This document shows, piece by piece, positions 35,850-47,995 of a DNA stretch of 64,000 nt. The DNA is from Theobroma cacao. Taxonomy: Eukaryota > Streptophyta > Magnoliopsida > Malvales > Malvaceae. Numbering within the stretch: the first letter of the stretch is position 1; each line of letters opens with the position of its first letter. A program made the position numbers and the translations under genes. The DNA lies in the NCBI RefSeq assembly GCF_000208745.1, contig NC_030856.1:6812448-6876447 (forward strand), given 5' to 3'. The notes under the pieces are model-generated. The model was not told where the DNA came from, did not search any database, and saw only the letters and a list, made by a program, of their open reading frames with translations.

Positions 35850-36066
35850 ATATTAAGTCTGAGTTTAGTCTTTATCTCGCTTGCCTTGTTGATCTTTTGT
35901 TTTGGTTTTGGTCTAGCTGAAGTTGAGTCTAGTTTGTATTTTCTTCGTATTTTTTTCTGCATATGGGTTGCTGCTTTTTTAAGAGCTCCTACGCTGCAGA
36001 TTTTTGGCTGTTCCTTCCGGGAAATGTTTCATTAATTAATGAACTTTTACCTTTAAAAAAAAAAAG
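35850..36066 (+). mobile_element. LINE 3' end (UTR and poly(A))
   Basis: T-rich 3' UTR-like stretch ending TTAATTAATGAACTTTTACC, a short TTT, then an A-run (36055-36065), a common ending of plant L1 elements. No ORF2 part, so heavily 5'-truncated; the left border is not defined. Confidence 0.5.
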
Positions 36067-37588
36067 ATGTGGCTTACTATTAATTTGTTATCAAATTAAG
36101 CCATTTTTTTTTCCAATTTATTAACTGTCTGTGTGAAAATAAAAGGAGGCATGATTAGTACCATCATTCTTTCTACAACTTATTTCATGGAACCTTAATT
36201 TGCAGTCACCGAGGAAACAAACAGAAATGAAATATCAAACAGAGAATGAACTTTCTATGTAAAATTCAAATAATAAAACGATTCAACACTAACAATTGGC
36301 CAGAATCTCTGTTTAACAAAAAATTTCCAAAGGAACATAAGGAGAATTCAATGATGATCCAAACCGGGAAGTTGGCTTTAATAATCGGCAACCTTTAGCA
36401 GACTGGATGGTTAGGAGACGTGGGCCGGTTCTCATCTGCCAGAACTGTGCATTTTTTGGTGAAGTACATATGTTCAGATACTCAACCACTCACCAAAAAA
36501 TTACAGGTTTTCTTGCTAATCGTGAGCTCTAATAAATGAAGAGCAAACCCATAAATCTGTTAGAAGTATCTCCTGATAGAGTAAAAATTAGTTGCATTGA
36601 ATCCACTCATGAAAGGATTCAATTAAGATGTTTGCTTTATGGACGGAACATGGTTTAGGGAAATCTGTCAATCCATTCACACAATTATTTCCACACAATT
36701 AGAGTAATAAGTCTATTCATTTCCACAATTATTTTCACTATACAATTCCGTAATAATTCAATCCCAACTATCTATAGAATAGGGGTCCACTTGTATGTAG
36801 GCCCTATGCACCCCCTAAGCATGGATAGCTTGATGATATGGACCCACTGCTAAATAGTGATGCACTGTTATCATTGTGATGATAAATCTTAGTGACCATT
36901 CCATAGTCGCACTACTACAAGTGCCTGAGTATCTAAGAGCAATATATACGACCGAGTGAATCTGTAGTGGCAGCCGAAGTGCCAATGGGTGATAAGGTGA
37001 GCTTTTCACCTTTTCTTGGGTAATCCTTCAAACATGTCAAAGGAGAAGCTGGCAAAAGATTATGACATCAATAACATATTCAACAGGTTTTGGAAAAGCT
37101 TTTTATTTTTTTTTATTTGAAAAGCAATTTATTAAGCCACAATAACCAGCAATGCCATTGCAAGTCTATTACTTGATAGCATAGACTTCCTATGGCATAA
37201 AACATCTGGCATGGGCAAAAGAGCAGTACATTAACATAACCAAACACCACTCCATAAGGGGGTGGCGGCACACAAAGACAAAATGAGCTCAAAGAAAAAC
37301 AAAAGTAGCACAAGCAAACCTATACAAAATAATAACCAAATATTATTTTGTTAGTGATTGCAAGTACAAATCTGATTTAAAGATATATTATCAAATATTT
37401 AGTGTTTGATTATTTGTTCCATTTCTTGACAATTGATCAATGATGATTCATTAAGCTGCAAATTATTATAAGTAAAGAAACTTGGGAATCGAAAGAAAAT
37501 AAAAAATAGTTGCAATAAATGATACCATTTGTGAAGAAGTTGATGGCCTGTCATTTAAGGTTGAAGTTGCTGGCCTAGGAAACCTCAT
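36067..37588. other. Intergenic, no gene recognised
   Basis: AT-rich. Short open frames at 36815-37009 and 37113-37313 (minus) show no known domain. Confidence 0.45.
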
Positions 37589-38152
37589 TCATAATTGTGA
37601 GATCAACAAGTTAACTTGCTGCAAAATTTCTGATTTGATCATTGGAACTTGCTTTGTCATCTCAATCTTAATAGATTGTACTTGCTGCTGCTACTTTTTT
37701 TGCATCTCCTCTTCTAATTTATCTTTCACTTCTTTCATCTCATCCATAGCAACTCTTCTAGCATTTTCAACCATTCTTTGGGCATCCATGGAATCAAATG
37801 TAGGTGGTTTATTCTTTAGATCTGAAGCAGTCACACCTCTTCCGCAAAGAGACACATGGCCAGCTTTGTCGTGCCCCATTACATGAGCAAAGATTTCATT
37901 TTGAACTTCAAGATCCTTATAATTCTCTAAATTTTAAGAAATTTGCGCTTATATTCAAACTAAAATTAAACATAAATAATTATAATTAAATTATTCATGT
38001 TTATATGATCTTTCTACATCGTATCAATATAAAGTTTGTAGTCATACCGAAATTCTCATGCTTTCCTCATCCAATTCTCCATTCTTGTGTTTATGTGCCA
38101 AAAGAAACATATCAGCTTGGGATATTTCCTCTATGTTTCCCTTATTAGCTTT
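37589..38152 (-). pseudogene. Plant Transposase_24-type (Ptta/En/Spm) C-terminal fragment
   Basis: Two exons on the minus strand: 38152-38048 (KANKGN..SQADMFLLAHK, then KNGELDEESMRIS) and 37924-37589 (NYKDLEVQNEIFAHVMGHDK, GHVSLCGRGVTASDL), then a coiled-coil-like tail (MVENARRVAMDEMKEVKDKL) ending ..LISQL and TGA. They join in phase 0 with GT-AG borders. This matches the domain found beside En/Spm-like plant transposons (A-D-M-F...H..K.G...DE.S..I and G.G......L). An in-frame TAG at 37691 breaks the tail. The upstream part is cut by the gypsy LTR that begins at 38360. Confidence 0.65.
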
Positions 38153-38359
38153 CTGTATTAATAAAAAATAAAATAAATTACTAACAAAATAACCTACAAG
38201 TTAACAACATCATAAATAAGAAATACTTGGTATAATGGAAGAGAAGGGGAAAGATGTAAAGGAAAATAAAATAACATAAAATAAAATACTTCATAACTGA
38301 TAGTAGTGAAGGTCGGATGCTATTTGCTAAAGTTAGAGACCTTTAAACTAGTAGCCACT

Positions 38360-40819
38360 TGTAGACACCCTTTTTTTATATATATAATATAAAAATAATA
38401 ATAAAAAATAAAAAATTTAAAAAAATTTAAAAGAAAAAATAGAAAGGCCTCCATTGTCAAACTGCCTTCAAATGATTCAATGCTCTCTGAGGCAGCTGAT
38501 CTGGGGGTCACCTCCCAGCGATTTTCTTTGATTTGAAGGCCACCCATCCTGAAATCATGATGAGAAGACATGATTGCCTTGGACAATTGGGTTCTATAAG
38601 AACCCTAAAACTCTAGTTCAAAAGGGGGGATGGAGGAACAAAAAATAGAACTTTTTGGGAGATTTTTAGAAAGCCAGAAAAACGTTTTCAACACAAAAAA
38701 AAACCGAACTTTTCAGAAACCAAAAAACCAGATTCAAACAAAATAAAAAAGATCAAATCTTTCAAAAAAAACCAAAAAAAATCACAAAACCCAAATGTCC
38801 TAGTTTTCTAGCAGCAGACTACCCTAGCCACAATAAAAGAAAAATCAAACATCACAACAAACAAAACAAAAAAAAAAGGAAAAAATTGGTCAAATTTGGA
38901 AAATGAGTGAGAGGTGGGTTTGGGTATAAAGAAAAGAGTGGAATTTTCTTCTTCTTTTTTTGTGGGTAAAGTGAGGATTGAAAGGGGAAGGTCGTCGGCA
39001 GAAAAAGAAGAAAGAAATAAGAGAGGGAGAGAAAGGAAAAGGCACCGGCGGTGATAGAAGATGCCAGCGAGGGAGAAAGAGGAAGAGAGAAAAGAAAAGA
39101 AAAGAAAAAGAGAGAAGAAGAAAGAAAGAAGAAGAGGTGAGTGGGTAGAGAGAAGGCAAAGTATCTGCTGCTAGAGAGAGAATGAGGGGAGAAAATGAAG
39201 GGAGGAAGAAGAAAGAGAGATTTTATAGTTAGGTATAAGAACCAAATGATGCCTTTTTGGTGAAGAAGTGTAGGCAACCTAAGGAGCTTGAAACGGTGCC
39301 GTTTGGGAGATGAAGGAGCTGAGTACTTGGAATAGGATTTCGGGCTTTTGGGCTCCAATATTTTACTTGGGTCACCATATGGGCCCAAGCTAGGTAAGGA
39401 AAAAAAATACTCTTTTTTATGGGCTTATTGTGCTTTCGGTTGATTGGGTCGAATATGTGATTTGATGATGTAAAATTAAGTTGAATTATTTAGTATAATG
39501 TCTCAAAAATTTTAGATAATAGTTTAAAATATAAAAATTAGTGTTAGCAAAAAAAAATATAAAGGTGAATGCTAATAGTGAAAATAGTATAAAATGTTCT
39601 GAATAGTTTGTTAGTCATAAAAAAATTAGGATTTAGAAGAATATATATATATATATATATAATAAGTAAATAAATAGTAAGAAAATCAATAGTATATTTA
39701 GTTTAGTTAAAATAATAATAATAATAATAATAAGCGAATGAGATGAACAAGAAAAAAAAAGTGGAAAGAAAGAAATATTTATATTATAAATATATTTAGA
39801 TACTTGTAAATATAATAAATATATATATATAAAATGCATGATACAAATATAAAATTATAAGAAAAATGAGATGATTATTTGACAGATTCCACCTAAGAAG
39901 GGCAAAGAGTTGCCTCTTTCGGGTGGATTTCTTAAGTGCAGAGTTCGAGACGGATTTTCACCGAAGCATCGGGATAAATCCGAACTCTATACTCCAATGC
40001 CCATTAGTCCGAATAATTGTTGTTTAAAATAATATACATAAGAAAAAAAAAACAAATAATAATAATAAATATATAAATAAGGCAATAAATCACCCTAAAT
40101 TATTAAACATATTATTATATGAATTACGAACCAATTAAATTAATAAACGCGGTCATGTAGACATCATCATTTTATACTGTCATAGCATGCCAAATTTATC
40201 TTGTTAATAGGGCAGGAATTCCGATGATGGGATTTCCTCGAAGAGCTCATAGAGACGAGTCTTTCCTAAGATATCCTTAGGTGAGGAAAACTTTGAGACT
40301 TCACCAAAGCATTGGGATGGTCTACAAATGATTTTTCAAAAAAAGATTGCCGACCTCATCAGTTAAAATTGGACAAATCATAACAGTATTTTACGACTAC
40401 ATCACATGCATCCGTGAAACCGACTAAAAGATTCAATTAGATAACATAATAAAGAATTAATTAATAATAAGGATTAAGGAAACATAGGAATAAAATCAAG
40501 GTAGGCTACAATAGGATAACTTAAGATTAAATGGTACCGTTCATGGAACAGGCGTCACGGAGGTGCTAACCCTTCTCTGTGCATAACCGCACTCCCAAAC
40601 CTATCTGTGCATAACCGCACTCCCGAACCTATCTCTGAAAAACATCGACCAGTTCTCGTTCTGTCAACAAACCTAAAATTAATTTAGGACTTCGTTGATT
40701 AGAATCGGGTTAATAGGTGGCCAATCACACCTAAATAAAAAAAAATTGGTGGCGACTCCAAGATATATTATTTTAGGCCAGTCTAGCAGTCGGGTTCCTA
40801 GACCCGACATGTTACAACA
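38360..40819 (+). repeat. 5' LTR of a Ty3/gypsy element, about 2.46 kb
   Basis: Begins TGTAGACACCC, the usual start of plant Tat/Ogre-related LTRs, and ends GTTACAACA. It is followed two bases later by a primer-binding-site-like sequence. The right half matches 1-1485. It includes a purine-rich stretch at about 38880-39220 that yields false Ser/Leu/Phe-rich frames on the minus strand. 40590-40640 holds a short tandem repeat of 'ctgtgcataaccgcactccc' type. Confidence 0.85.
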
Positions 40820-40821
40820 GC

Positions 40822-40841
40822 TTGGTGACTCCACTGGAGAC
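40822..40841 (+). other. Primer-binding site
   Basis: TTGGTGACTCCACTGGAGAC directly after the LTR. It resembles the TTGGCGACTC..CTGGGGA site of plant Tat-lineage gypsy elements, with substitutions at the fifth base and near the end. Confidence 0.7.
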
Positions 40842-42248
40842 ACCAAAGAGTCAAGCCATAATTAATCGTAGGTTATCTTGAGCCATAAATAATTTAGTAT
40901 TTCCTTTAAATTTGAATATTTGTTTTTTATGCATTATGATTTTGTGCATTAATTGTTTTATAATTATTATTTTATTATTTTTTAAATTGTGAGAAATTTA
41001 GGATAAAGGGATGTGAGATTGTTCATCAAAGGTTGGTACATTCCTTCACACACACGACACATGTTGCATTCATGCATAAGCCTTCTACCCGGGCTTTGTC
41101 CCTTATTAAAAGGGAGTTTAGTAGCTACACTCTCGTGAAGTGATAACCTCCGCATGGGCTAGTGAACATTCCCACTCAAATTGAACCTAGTTCGTTCAAA
41201 GCCTATAATGGGTGAGGATCGAGATGCCTTACTAGTCCGAGTGGACAACAGTGAGAAACGATTTGGGAACCTTTAGCCTCATTCAAAACCAAACTCAACA
41301 TATAGAAAGCCGTGAGGAGCCATCCCATAGGCAGAACCTTACCGAACTTGTCATGAGGAGTACACCCTAATTTAGGACACGTGAAGGAACAAATCTATTA
41401 TAATAGCCTTTTTTGATAAAATAAAAATAATAGGTGTCAAACTGATTTTCTAAAAAAAAAACAAAAAAAAAACAAGGAATTTCTCTCTTTTTCCATCTTA
41501 GAAAAAGAAAAGAGTAAGATTTCTTATATTCATTATTTTTAGAATACTTTTCTCTACACTTTTTGTTTAAACATCTCAGAAGAATAGCTTTTTCTATTTT
41601 CTCGTAAAAATAAAGGATAAACATGAAAAAGAGGGAGGATTGTTTTTTCTTTCATGAAAAAAAGTAAATAAAAACATAAAGAAAGGAAACAAAAAAGAGA
41701 AGTATTTCCTTTGAGTGAGGTCTTCTCAAAAAAAAAAAAAAAGATGTCTTTAGTTCCTTTTGTCCATAAAAATGAAAAAAAAAAAAGGAGAGAAAAGCTT
41801 CTTCTCTTACAAAAAAGATGAAATGAGAGAAACTGATACTTCTTGTGAAACAGAAAAGAAAAAAAGTGGTTTCCCATTTAGGCAAAAAGAAGAGAAAACA
41901 TAAAAAAAGTTTTTTATTTCTTCCATTTTTTTGAAAAAAACCACAAAAAGAGAGATTTTAGTTTTAAATAAAATTTTCTACCTCCCATTATACATGATTT
42001 CCAATAATGTGGCCTTCCATTTCATTGCATACCATCCATGCATCAAGGCATCATAGCATATCATGCATCATATTTTCATCTACATGCATCATATTTTCAT
42101 CTACATGCAATCATTTCATGTTTGTTCTAATAAAGAAGAACCTTACAGTGTTGATTAGCTTTGTAGGAAAGAGAATAAATCACTTTTTGAAAATTTTTTA
42201 GTAAAGTTCCAAGTTTTTTGTTTCTAATTTATTTTGGTTTGGGTCAAA
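40842..42248 (+). other. Untranslated leader of the gypsy element
   Basis: Between the primer-binding site and the first gag remnant. Marked by A-runs (41450-41950) that give false Phe-rich frames on the other strand, and by short repeats of 'catgcatcatattttcatcta' near 42060-42105. No gene. Confidence 0.55.
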
Positions 42249-43094
42249 AGGATTGAACAATATGGAACACTAATTGGAAGTAAGGATAAGTGCATTGGAA
42301 CGCAATCAAGAAGAATTTGGACATGACCTTTGAGAAATGAAAAGACAAATGGCCAAATTGATGGAAATGGTTGAAAGTCTCAATGGAGCCAAAGGAAAGC
42401 ATCCCCAAGAATCCCCATCACTTCAAATCGAACCACACCAAGAGCAATCACTGAATAAAAATCAATTTGTCATTGATAAAACCAACACATTGCTCAGTGG
42501 CTCAAGTAAGGATCAAGGTTTAGAAAAAATTGCAAAAGGGATGGATGAATTGAATACACAAATGATTGAGTTGAAAAGTTTCATGACCAATATGGGATCT
42601 GCAGACGCTACTCAACCCCCGAAGAATAGGTTGCAACCAAGGTCATATTCTTCACCCACCACTTTTCAACCCGTAAAAATCAATTTGCAGCCAAATTCTT
42701 ACTCTTGTCCAAGCACTTTTCGACCTCCCTTTCAACAAGCCTTTCAAAGCCAACCATGGGCACAATTATCAATCACCGCTACTCCTAACCTAGGCACCCC
42801 TTAAAAACAATCCAAAAATAAAAAAAACAATTTGACCTTATGCCCGTCGCCTATAAAGAACTTTTTTATCAATTAGTTCATGATCATTTTATTGTCTCGG
42901 TGCCTTTGGAACCCTTGCGGCCTCTATACCCAAAGTGGTTCAATTCAGACGCAAGATGTGATTATCATAGTGGAGCTATAGGACATTCGATCGAAGATTG
43001 TGATTCTTTCAAGTATCGAGTGCAAACATTAATAGATGCCAAATGGTTCGATCCAGTAAAGATGATGGGGCATGGTTGTGGGGAGTACAATTAA
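42249..43094 (+). pseudogene. gag copy 1 (central domain missing)
   Basis: N-terminal coiled-coil part (LEVRISALERNQEEFGHDL, then MKRQMAKLMEMVESLNG), a Pro/Ser/Gln-rich linker, a stop at 42802, and the gag C-terminal block in 42840-43094: MPVAYKELFYQLV, PLYPKWF, and the knuckle-like CDYHSGAIGHSIEDCDSFK with a VQTLIDA helix. The retrotransposon-gag core (YDG..CP..H......A) is absent. A stop near 42331 and a frame change near 42830 disable it. Confidence 0.7.
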
Positions 43095-43524
43095 GGGTTG
43101 ACTGTGCTGATTTTTTAGAAAAGTTTTCTTTAAGAACTTAGGACATTTTAATCTTTGACTTTTTTTGAATCGTGTAAGAATAGGTTCATGTTTGTGAAGA
43201 ATTATGTTGACTTTTGAGGTTTATTCAACATTTTCGTAAATGTTGTTTTATAAAAAAAAACCATAAAAAAAAGGAAAAAGAGAGTTTGCATGAAATAATC
43301 AAGTGCCTTTGTGCTTTAAATCACTCATCATAAATTTAATCATCCCATCATGCATTCAAGCATCCTTCGACTTTGACATACATGCACTCATCATTCATCT
43401 TTCTTTGTCGCAAGTAGCATCACTAGATTGTTGTTGATTTTCACAAATAAAAAAGTTTTTCTAATTATATATTAAAGAAAAAAAACTCGAGGGAGCCCAC
43501 TTACAATTGGCACAATACAGGGGC

Positions 43525-45001
43525 TCAAGCTAGAATCATGGGAGATGAATAATCAAATTTGATAAACAAGATGGAGAAAACATAAGAAAAGATGAGAAAA
43601 CGATTTGCAAAGATAATGGAGAGAGCGAATGCTGATGAACGGAGAGGGACTGTTGAAGGATCTTCAAGTTTGCAAGGACTAAGCCAATCATCAACGCAAA
43701 GGCAAACTATGCAAATTTCAAGGGTAAATTTTTCTAACCAGGTTCCTATACTTGACTTGAATGACTTTAAGGAACAAGGAAAATTGAAAGTGGACTTCTC
43801 AAGATCGAGAGAAAAATCGAGAATGCAACAAAAGTATGATCTTTTAGAAGAGCACTTCGAAGCCATAGAGGGAATGGATCTCTATGATTCTATTAAGGCA
43901 TGGGAATTAAGTCTGGTGCCTAATGTGGTTATCCCACCTAAGTTTAAAGTCCCACAGTTTGAAAAGTATGATGGAACCAAATGCCCTAAGGCACATTTAA
44001 TCATGTATTGCAACAAGATGGCTTCATATGCCCATGATGAGAAGTTGCTCATTCATTTTTTTCAAAATAGTTTGGAAGGAGCTACGGTTAAATGGTACTA
44101 TAAATTGGAAAAAGATTGTATTTGCACATGGAGAGATTTAGCCCTAGCATTTTTAGGACAATACATGCATAGGCTGGAAGCAATTCCTGATAGAATAACC
44201 CTCCAAAACATGGAAAAAAACCCTTCTAAAAGTTTCAAGGTGTATGAATGGAAGGAAGTAGCATCACAAGTCCAACCACCCCTTACTAGTAAAGAATTAA
44301 ATTCTCTATTTGTTGATACTCTTCCTCTTCCATATTATAACAAATTGGTGGGTAACGCTTCTTCGGATTTCGCGGATTTGGTGTTCTTAGTGGGAAGGAT
44401 TGAAGATGGAATAAAAAAGGGAAGGATTACAGACTCTCGTGCAAATGATCTTGTCAAAAGAGAATATGATGCTTTTGATAAAGGAGTTCAAGCAATGACT
44501 TTTGAAAGAAGAAACAAGAGGAAATTTTGTGACATAGAAGGAGATTTTATGGGTGTTCATTCACACCCATCACCACATGTCCATAATCTACCTCAACCTT
44601 TCATTTCTTGCATGCAGTCATCACTTACACAGGCTCCTCTACCTTACATGTCCACTTCAGGGGACCAAGAAATTAATCTGGATTGCCTTCAAAGCAACAA
44701 GAGAAAGAAAGCTAAAGTGTACCATTCATTACCAATGTCTTATGCAGAGTTTTTTTCTTTATTGGTACAAAACCATAAGATCTCCATTATTCTTGTCAAG
44801 CCTAAGAAACCTCCTTACCCAAGATGGTATAACCCAAATGTTAAATGTGATTACCATTCTAGGGTATAAGGTCATTCCACAGAGAATTGCATTGCATTCA
44901 AGAACAAAGTTCAAGCTTTAATCGATGCAGACCCAACTAAATTCAAAGAACTTGTCAACAAATCAAGGGTGATGGATGCAAGGCATGGGTTTTGGAACAA
45001 T
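43525..45001 (+). pseudogene. gag copy 2 (nearly complete)
   Basis: A long frame from 43592 gives 425 residues: N-terminal coiled coil, then the gag core PQFEKYDGTKCPKAHLIMYC, MASYAHDEKLLIHFFQNSL, GATVKWYYKLEKD, WRDLALAFLGQY (residues ~125-190), a C-terminal SYAEFFSLLVQNHKISII, PPYPRWYNPNVKCDYHS. A TAA at 44867 falls inside the knuckle region, where the normal continuation (GHSTENCIAFKNKVQALIDA) is still readable to about 44935. Structural protein of a gypsy element, packaging element RNA. Two stops precede the first ATG, so the true start is also damaged. Confidence 0.85.
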
Positions 45002-45806
45002 TGAGTGGTATGCCAATTTGGGGGCAATCCTTGATCATTTTCTAGTCGTGTACATGTTTTAAGGGTAGAAACTTTTGGGAATATGGATTTTTGTCTTTCA
45101 TGCATGATCATGTAATTTGAGATGAGTGATCGTTTAGTTTTCGTCATCACATGCTGTCATGAGTTGAATTGAGTTTGAAAATTGCTCAAATTTCTTTTGG
45201 TTCTTATTTATTTATTTTTCTTTCTAAAAGTAAAAAAAAGAGTTCTTTGAATGTTAGCAATTTTAAAAATAAAGCCCCATACTACTTGTTTCCAAAATCA
45301 TAAATGAAAAAAAAAAGGTTCTTATAAAATAAATGGTGAAAAGAATCTTGAAAGAATTGGTGGTTGCTATTTGCAAATGAACTAATTTTCATAAACATTC
45401 TCAAACCATACTTTCAAACACTCTCAATGCCTTAACCAAGTGAATAAAGGCCATTCAAGAACCTAAATCCAAAGGGAAGCAAAAGCTCTGAAACTTCGTC
45501 AATCTCATCATTTGACATCTAAGGACGATGGTCTTTGTCTAAGTAATGATCAATGTTGTGACAAGGTAAAATTCATTTTTTTCAAAAATAAAGAAAACCT
45601 TGCACTCTTGGAAAGAATCAGAATTTGGTAATTTGATAAGTGTCAAGACTAGCCAGAGCTTCAAATACATAGAAACCACTCAACCTCTTTCAATTGGATC
45701 CAAAGTGTGAGCTTTGCCACCCATTGCCTAAAGTTATCCTTCATCCATACCATGGGGCAAGATGATTAGAAAAAAAAAAATTTCTCAATACCTCTAAGAC
45801 ACCCAA
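45002..45806 (+). other. Post-gag gypsy sequence without pol
   Basis: No protease, reverse transcriptase or integrase motif found in any frame. It contains element-like non-coding text (CATGCATGATCATG; TTTGCCACCCATTGCC) and ends where a different LTR begins at 45807. Confidence 0.5.
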
Positions 45807-47750
45807 TGTTAAACCCTATTCTATAAAATAATTACGACGTCATTTACATACTCAATAAAATATTTGCATGTTTAGGAAGTTCAAGGAATCGTTAAAAGAT
45901 GATATTGCCCCTAATGGTACCATTAAGTCGATTAAGCCTCAAACTACTTCAAATAGGAATTTTAAGGTGAAATTAAGAGTTTCACAGCTCAGGGATGTCT
46001 CAAAATGGTAATTCAGAGTTCGAGGATCAATTTGGAGTCAAACTGAAATTTTCACTATCCAGGGGCAAAATGGTCATTTGTCATTTGGGGACAAAATGGA
46101 AATTTTAAGAAAAGATTTTTTGGCCCCATTTGACTTATTGGAGTATGATTTGAGTAATTGAAGTATGATTTGAGGTTTAGAAGTGAAAATTTTTAATTTC
46201 GGTATAATTTGGAGTATAGGGGCGAAATGGTAATTTTGCCACTCTAGGGGTAAATCGGTAAATTTTCACCTTGACATTTGTCAAGACCAAGGGATTTTAT
46301 TCATCATGGAAATGGATAAACATGAGAAATGTGTGGTGGAGAATTAAAGAATTAAAAGTCAAATATTTAAAATTTGAACGAATAAGGAAATGCCATGTGT
46401 CATATTTTTATTATTTTATTATTTCTTTATAAAAAGGCAAAAAATCAGCCCATTTCTCCCATAGTGATCAGCCAAACCAGAAGAGAAGAGAAACCAAGGA
46501 AGAACAAACCCTAGGTGGGAAAAATCAAAGAGAAAGTGTTGGAATTCAAGGATTTGATCAAGCAAAGGTAAAATTTCTTTGATTTTGCAAGTGATTTACC
46601 TTACCCATGCATTTTTCCTTAATTTCCATAGTTAAATTACATGTTTTCATGATGAATTCATGACTGGTCAAAATGGGTATGGAGAGAGAATGATCTTGGA
46701 TTGGTTTGATTTTTAGGTATGTTGGTGTTTTTAGGTGATTAATGATGTGTAGCATGAAAACAAGTGAAGAAAACCACCAAAGGCTTGGTGCCCATCAATA
46801 GCCGAATTCTCTAAGTGAATAATGAGGAAGAATGGGATGTAATTCTAGGTGATTTGATTAAGAAATAATAGTTTTTGGTGTAGGAATTAATGAATTATGG
46901 AGAGAAAATTAAATAGGAAAAATCACGGAGTTAGTGTACTATTGTTGGTCGAAAGTTCCAAGAAAAACAGTGAAGATAAATTTTGCCTAATTGTGTGTTA
47001 ATCAGTTGTTCTTGGTGAATTGAGGGATTGGAAAAGAAATGTAGCAAGTTGGAGTGAAATTGGACGCATTGGCCAATTTATTAGATGAAAAATCGACTTA
47101 GGCCAATACCGGGTCTAAATGGCTACCTGTGCATTTTTCATTTCATATCATGCATATATATCGAGCCTGAAATAGCTTATGACTGTTAGACACAATTTAA
47201 TTGGAATATGTGTCATGGATTATGGTTAGGTGGTGAGCCATTGGATACGGGTAAAGGACTATACCCGCGGACTGAAAATAGGAGTATTTCTACTCCTAAT
47301 ATTGTGAGTGAACTTATTATCGTCTTAATTATCTAGAGTAGTTTTATACAATTGTGTGATTTTATAAAAAATGGGTTAAATGGTAAATTGCTATGTTTTA
47401 GGAGAAATTGTGATTTTATAAAATAATTTTATAAATTTTCTGGAAAATTAAATACTGGTTTTGAAAATAGAGTAATTGGAGAATGCCTGTTTATGTTATA
47501 AATTGTGTTTTAAATTATATGGCTTATAACAATATGTGGGCATGAATGGCAAAGTCGGTATTTGTATCAAAATTATATATACTATGTATTCAGCCTTGAG
47601 AGGCTAGATTGTGATAAATTGCCATGTCATGCAGATAAGGATTTTATAAATCAAGTGGTAGATAAAATAAAGATTAGCTACTACAGTGGCGGGGTTTTGT
47701 GGACCAACCTATTAGAGGGGCACGGTAAACTCTTTTATATTCTCACCTCG
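45807..47750 (+). repeat. Second-family LTR, truncated at the duplication junction
   Basis: Starts TGTTAAACCC and is colinear with the complete LTR at 59777-62078 (shared GGGACAAAATG, GGAAATGGATAAACATGAGAAA, AAAGGCA.AAAATCAGCCCATTTCTCCC, CCTATTAGAGGGGCACG). It stops at about 47750 where RLP/copy-B sequence begins. The right third of the LTR is missing. It holds about 680 bp (near 46620-47300) absent from the other copy. Confidence 0.8.
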
Positions 47751-47995
47751 GTATTTTGGTGAGGTTTCAAAGAGATGAAGGGATAGAGCCTGTGAAATCA
47801 CAAAAAGAAAGGTCAAGTTCTTCCATTTCAAGATTTCTAATTGAGTCTGGTAACTCCTCTGAGAAACTTGCTCTTGCAAGGGAGATAACCAGTGAGATTA
47901 GGATTACGGGTTAATATGATTTTTTCTAGATATGGAAAGCAGAAAATTTCACTTGGAAATTCCCCTTGCTGTAAACCTTTGACTTTAATATGATC
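47751..47995 (-). pseudogene. RLP fragment, edge of copy B
   Basis: Matches 5779-6020 of the RLP pseudogene (minus strand: SEIFCFPYLEKIILTRNPNL, TGYLP; then SFSEELPDSI). The rest of the RLP, downstream on the minus strand, is absent and replaced by an LTR. Confidence 0.85.

Noticed and set aside
36815..37313. Two short minus-strand frames considered as a small gene
   Set aside because: No domain, no splice-compatible joining, no duplicate to test conservation.
38852..39388. 178-residue Ser/Leu/Phe-rich minus-strand frame
   Set aside because: Comes from a purine-rich stretch within a gypsy LTR; low complexity.
41367..41885. Phe/Lys-rich overlapping frames
   Set aside because: A-run-dominated untranslated leader of the gypsy element; low complexity.
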